Source: Spirochaetaceae bacterium (lineage in GTDB: Bacteria > Spirochaetota > Spirochaetia > DSM-2461). From it: a stretch of 12,952 bases of DNA. Position 1 is the first letter of the stretch. Every line of letters starts with the position of its first letter. The notes beneath the pieces are model-generated. The model was not told where the DNA came from. It saw nothing but the letters and a program-made list of their open reading frames with translations, and made no database searches. Made by a program: the position numbers and the translations under genes. Location: NCBI GenBank assembly GCA_003246505.1, contig QKAI01000400.1, forward strand, positions 1-12,952, read 5' to 3'. This document shows positions 12,432 to 12,952 of this stretch, one piece after another.

Positions 12432-12843
12432 GCGCGTCCTCCCCGACCGCCCGGGCCGCTTCATACTCCCCGATAAGGGAATCGGGACAGGGGGCGATCT
12501 TTTTGCCCTTCAGGTCGAAGAAACAGCCCTTCTGTACTCCCGCGCAATGGACCACCTCGCCGGAGTAGATCTCAAAGCCCATCTCCCATTTGAACCGGCC
12601 CATGTTTCTGACCCAGAGCCGTCCCTCAGGCTTATCCCCGATGGCCAGGGGCTGTTTGTACTCCGCCTCGGTTTTCATGAGCATGGGGGAAATCCCCTCC
12701 CCCATCATCTTCTCATAGGGGTAGTACCGGTCCAGGAAGAGATGGCGCAGATCCTCAAACCACCGGATATAGACAATGTTGGAAACGATTCCCATGGAAT
12801 CGATATCGTAGGCTTTTATGGGGATTTCCGCCCCTATCTGCAT
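12415..12843 (-). CDS. Acyl-CoA thioesterase of the hotdog 4HBT/YbgC family
   Basis: The 142-residue single hotdog-domain protein has the active-site segment AYDIDSMGIVSNIVYIRWFE. Counted from the chosen start, the DxD pair is Asp13 and Asp15; the second is at the position of catalytic Asp17 of Pseudomonas 4-hydroxybenzoyl-CoA thioesterase. It would hydrolyse an acyl-CoA (or acyl-ACP) thioester; the acyl chain is not predictable. I prefer ATG 12843, preceded by GGAAAGAG, over ATG 12855, which has no ribosome-binding site and lies almost at the predicted transcription start; the longer form would be 146 residues. It is the first gene of a two-gene unit with the Nudix hydrolase. A pairing of these two activities in metabolite housekeeping is speculation. 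Confidence 0.88.
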   Translation of the reverse strand: MQIGAEIPIKAYDIDSMGIVSNIVYIRWFEDLRHLFLDRYYPYEKMMGEGISPMLMKTEAEYKQPLAIGDKPEGRLWVRNMGRFKWEMGFEIYSGEVVHCAGVQKGCFFDLKGKKIAPCPDSLIGEYEAARAVGEDALGGQK

Positions 12844-12863
12844 CACTCTTTCCATGGGGAAAG

Positions 12864-12890
12864 AGTATCACGGAGGGGGAAGATGTTCAA
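12864..12890 (-). promoter_or_regulatory. Weak candidate promoter for the thioesterase-Nudix pair
   Basis: On the minus strand TTGAAC (rc of 12885-12890) and GATACT (rc of 12864-12869) are 15 bases apart, shorter than the usual 16-18. The predicted start near 12857 would leave a leader of about 13 bases to ATG 12843. The remaining bases to the window end (12891-12952) show no gene or other feature I can support. Confidence 0.3.
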
Positions 12891-12952
12891 TATTCATTCC
12901 CCCGGGGATCAATCCGTCCGAGGGGCCCCCAGCTCACTATGGTCTTAACCCT

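Noticed and set aside
1..12952. CRISPR array, insertion sequence, tRNA, rRNA, phage or defence genes
   Set aside because: No regularly spaced repeats, no transposase or integrase motif, no tRNA-like cloverleaf noticed; content is transport, regulation and small metabolic enzymes.

Overview
This is a GC-rich, gene-dense window with about eleven genes on both strands and no stretch over 300 bases without a gene. It looks chromosomal: no rRNA, tRNA, insertion sequence, CRISPR array or phage gene was seen. The organism is probably a diderm, because there is an outer-membrane POTRA/beta-barrel protein. A GC-rich member of the Spirochaetales is my best guess. The sugar-binding protein has the 'ANG + Lys/Gln/Glu' mature N-terminus without a lipobox that is common in spirochaetes, and the LplB/YtcP transporter plus membrane-bound AraC sensor arrangement is frequent in that group. 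This placement is inference.

Left block (1-1808, minus strand): the 5' part of a COG2509-type FAD-dependent oxidoreductase runs off the left edge. It lies 9 bases downstream of a gene for a small single-POTRA outer-membrane protein. The ribosome-binding site and start codon of that outer-membrane gene form one arm of a perfect 15-bp inverted repeat in its leader.

Sugar block (1809-7811, minus strand): a membrane-anchored AraC-family sensor/regulator is followed by a three-gene carbohydrate importer (binding protein, LplB-type permease, YtcP/LplC-type permease). There is a good sigma70-like promoter before the binding-protein gene and three helically phased direct repeats just upstream of it, the expected layout for AraC-type activation. 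A strong hairpin separates the binding-protein gene from the permease genes. No ATPase is encoded here, so a shared MsmX/UgpC-type ATPase elsewhere is likely.

Metal block (7869-11308, plus strand): a NikR-family regulator precedes a tightly packed FecB/FecC/FecE-type metallophore importer (binding protein, permease, ATPase; 1-base gap and ATGA overlap). The regulator keeps only two of the four canonical nickel ligands (His89 and Cys95); positions 76 and 87 are Asp and Gln. A promoter overlapping the regulator's stop codon, followed by two GTRACAC boxes 21 bp apart, suggests a separately regulated importer operon.

Right block (11380-12843): a RimJ/RimL-like GNAT acetyltransferase (plus) converges, with overlapping stop codons, on a Nudix hydrolase and a hotdog acyl-CoA thioesterase (minus, overlapping and translationally coupled). 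The last ~100 bases hold a weak candidate promoter for the thioesterase and nothing else recognised.
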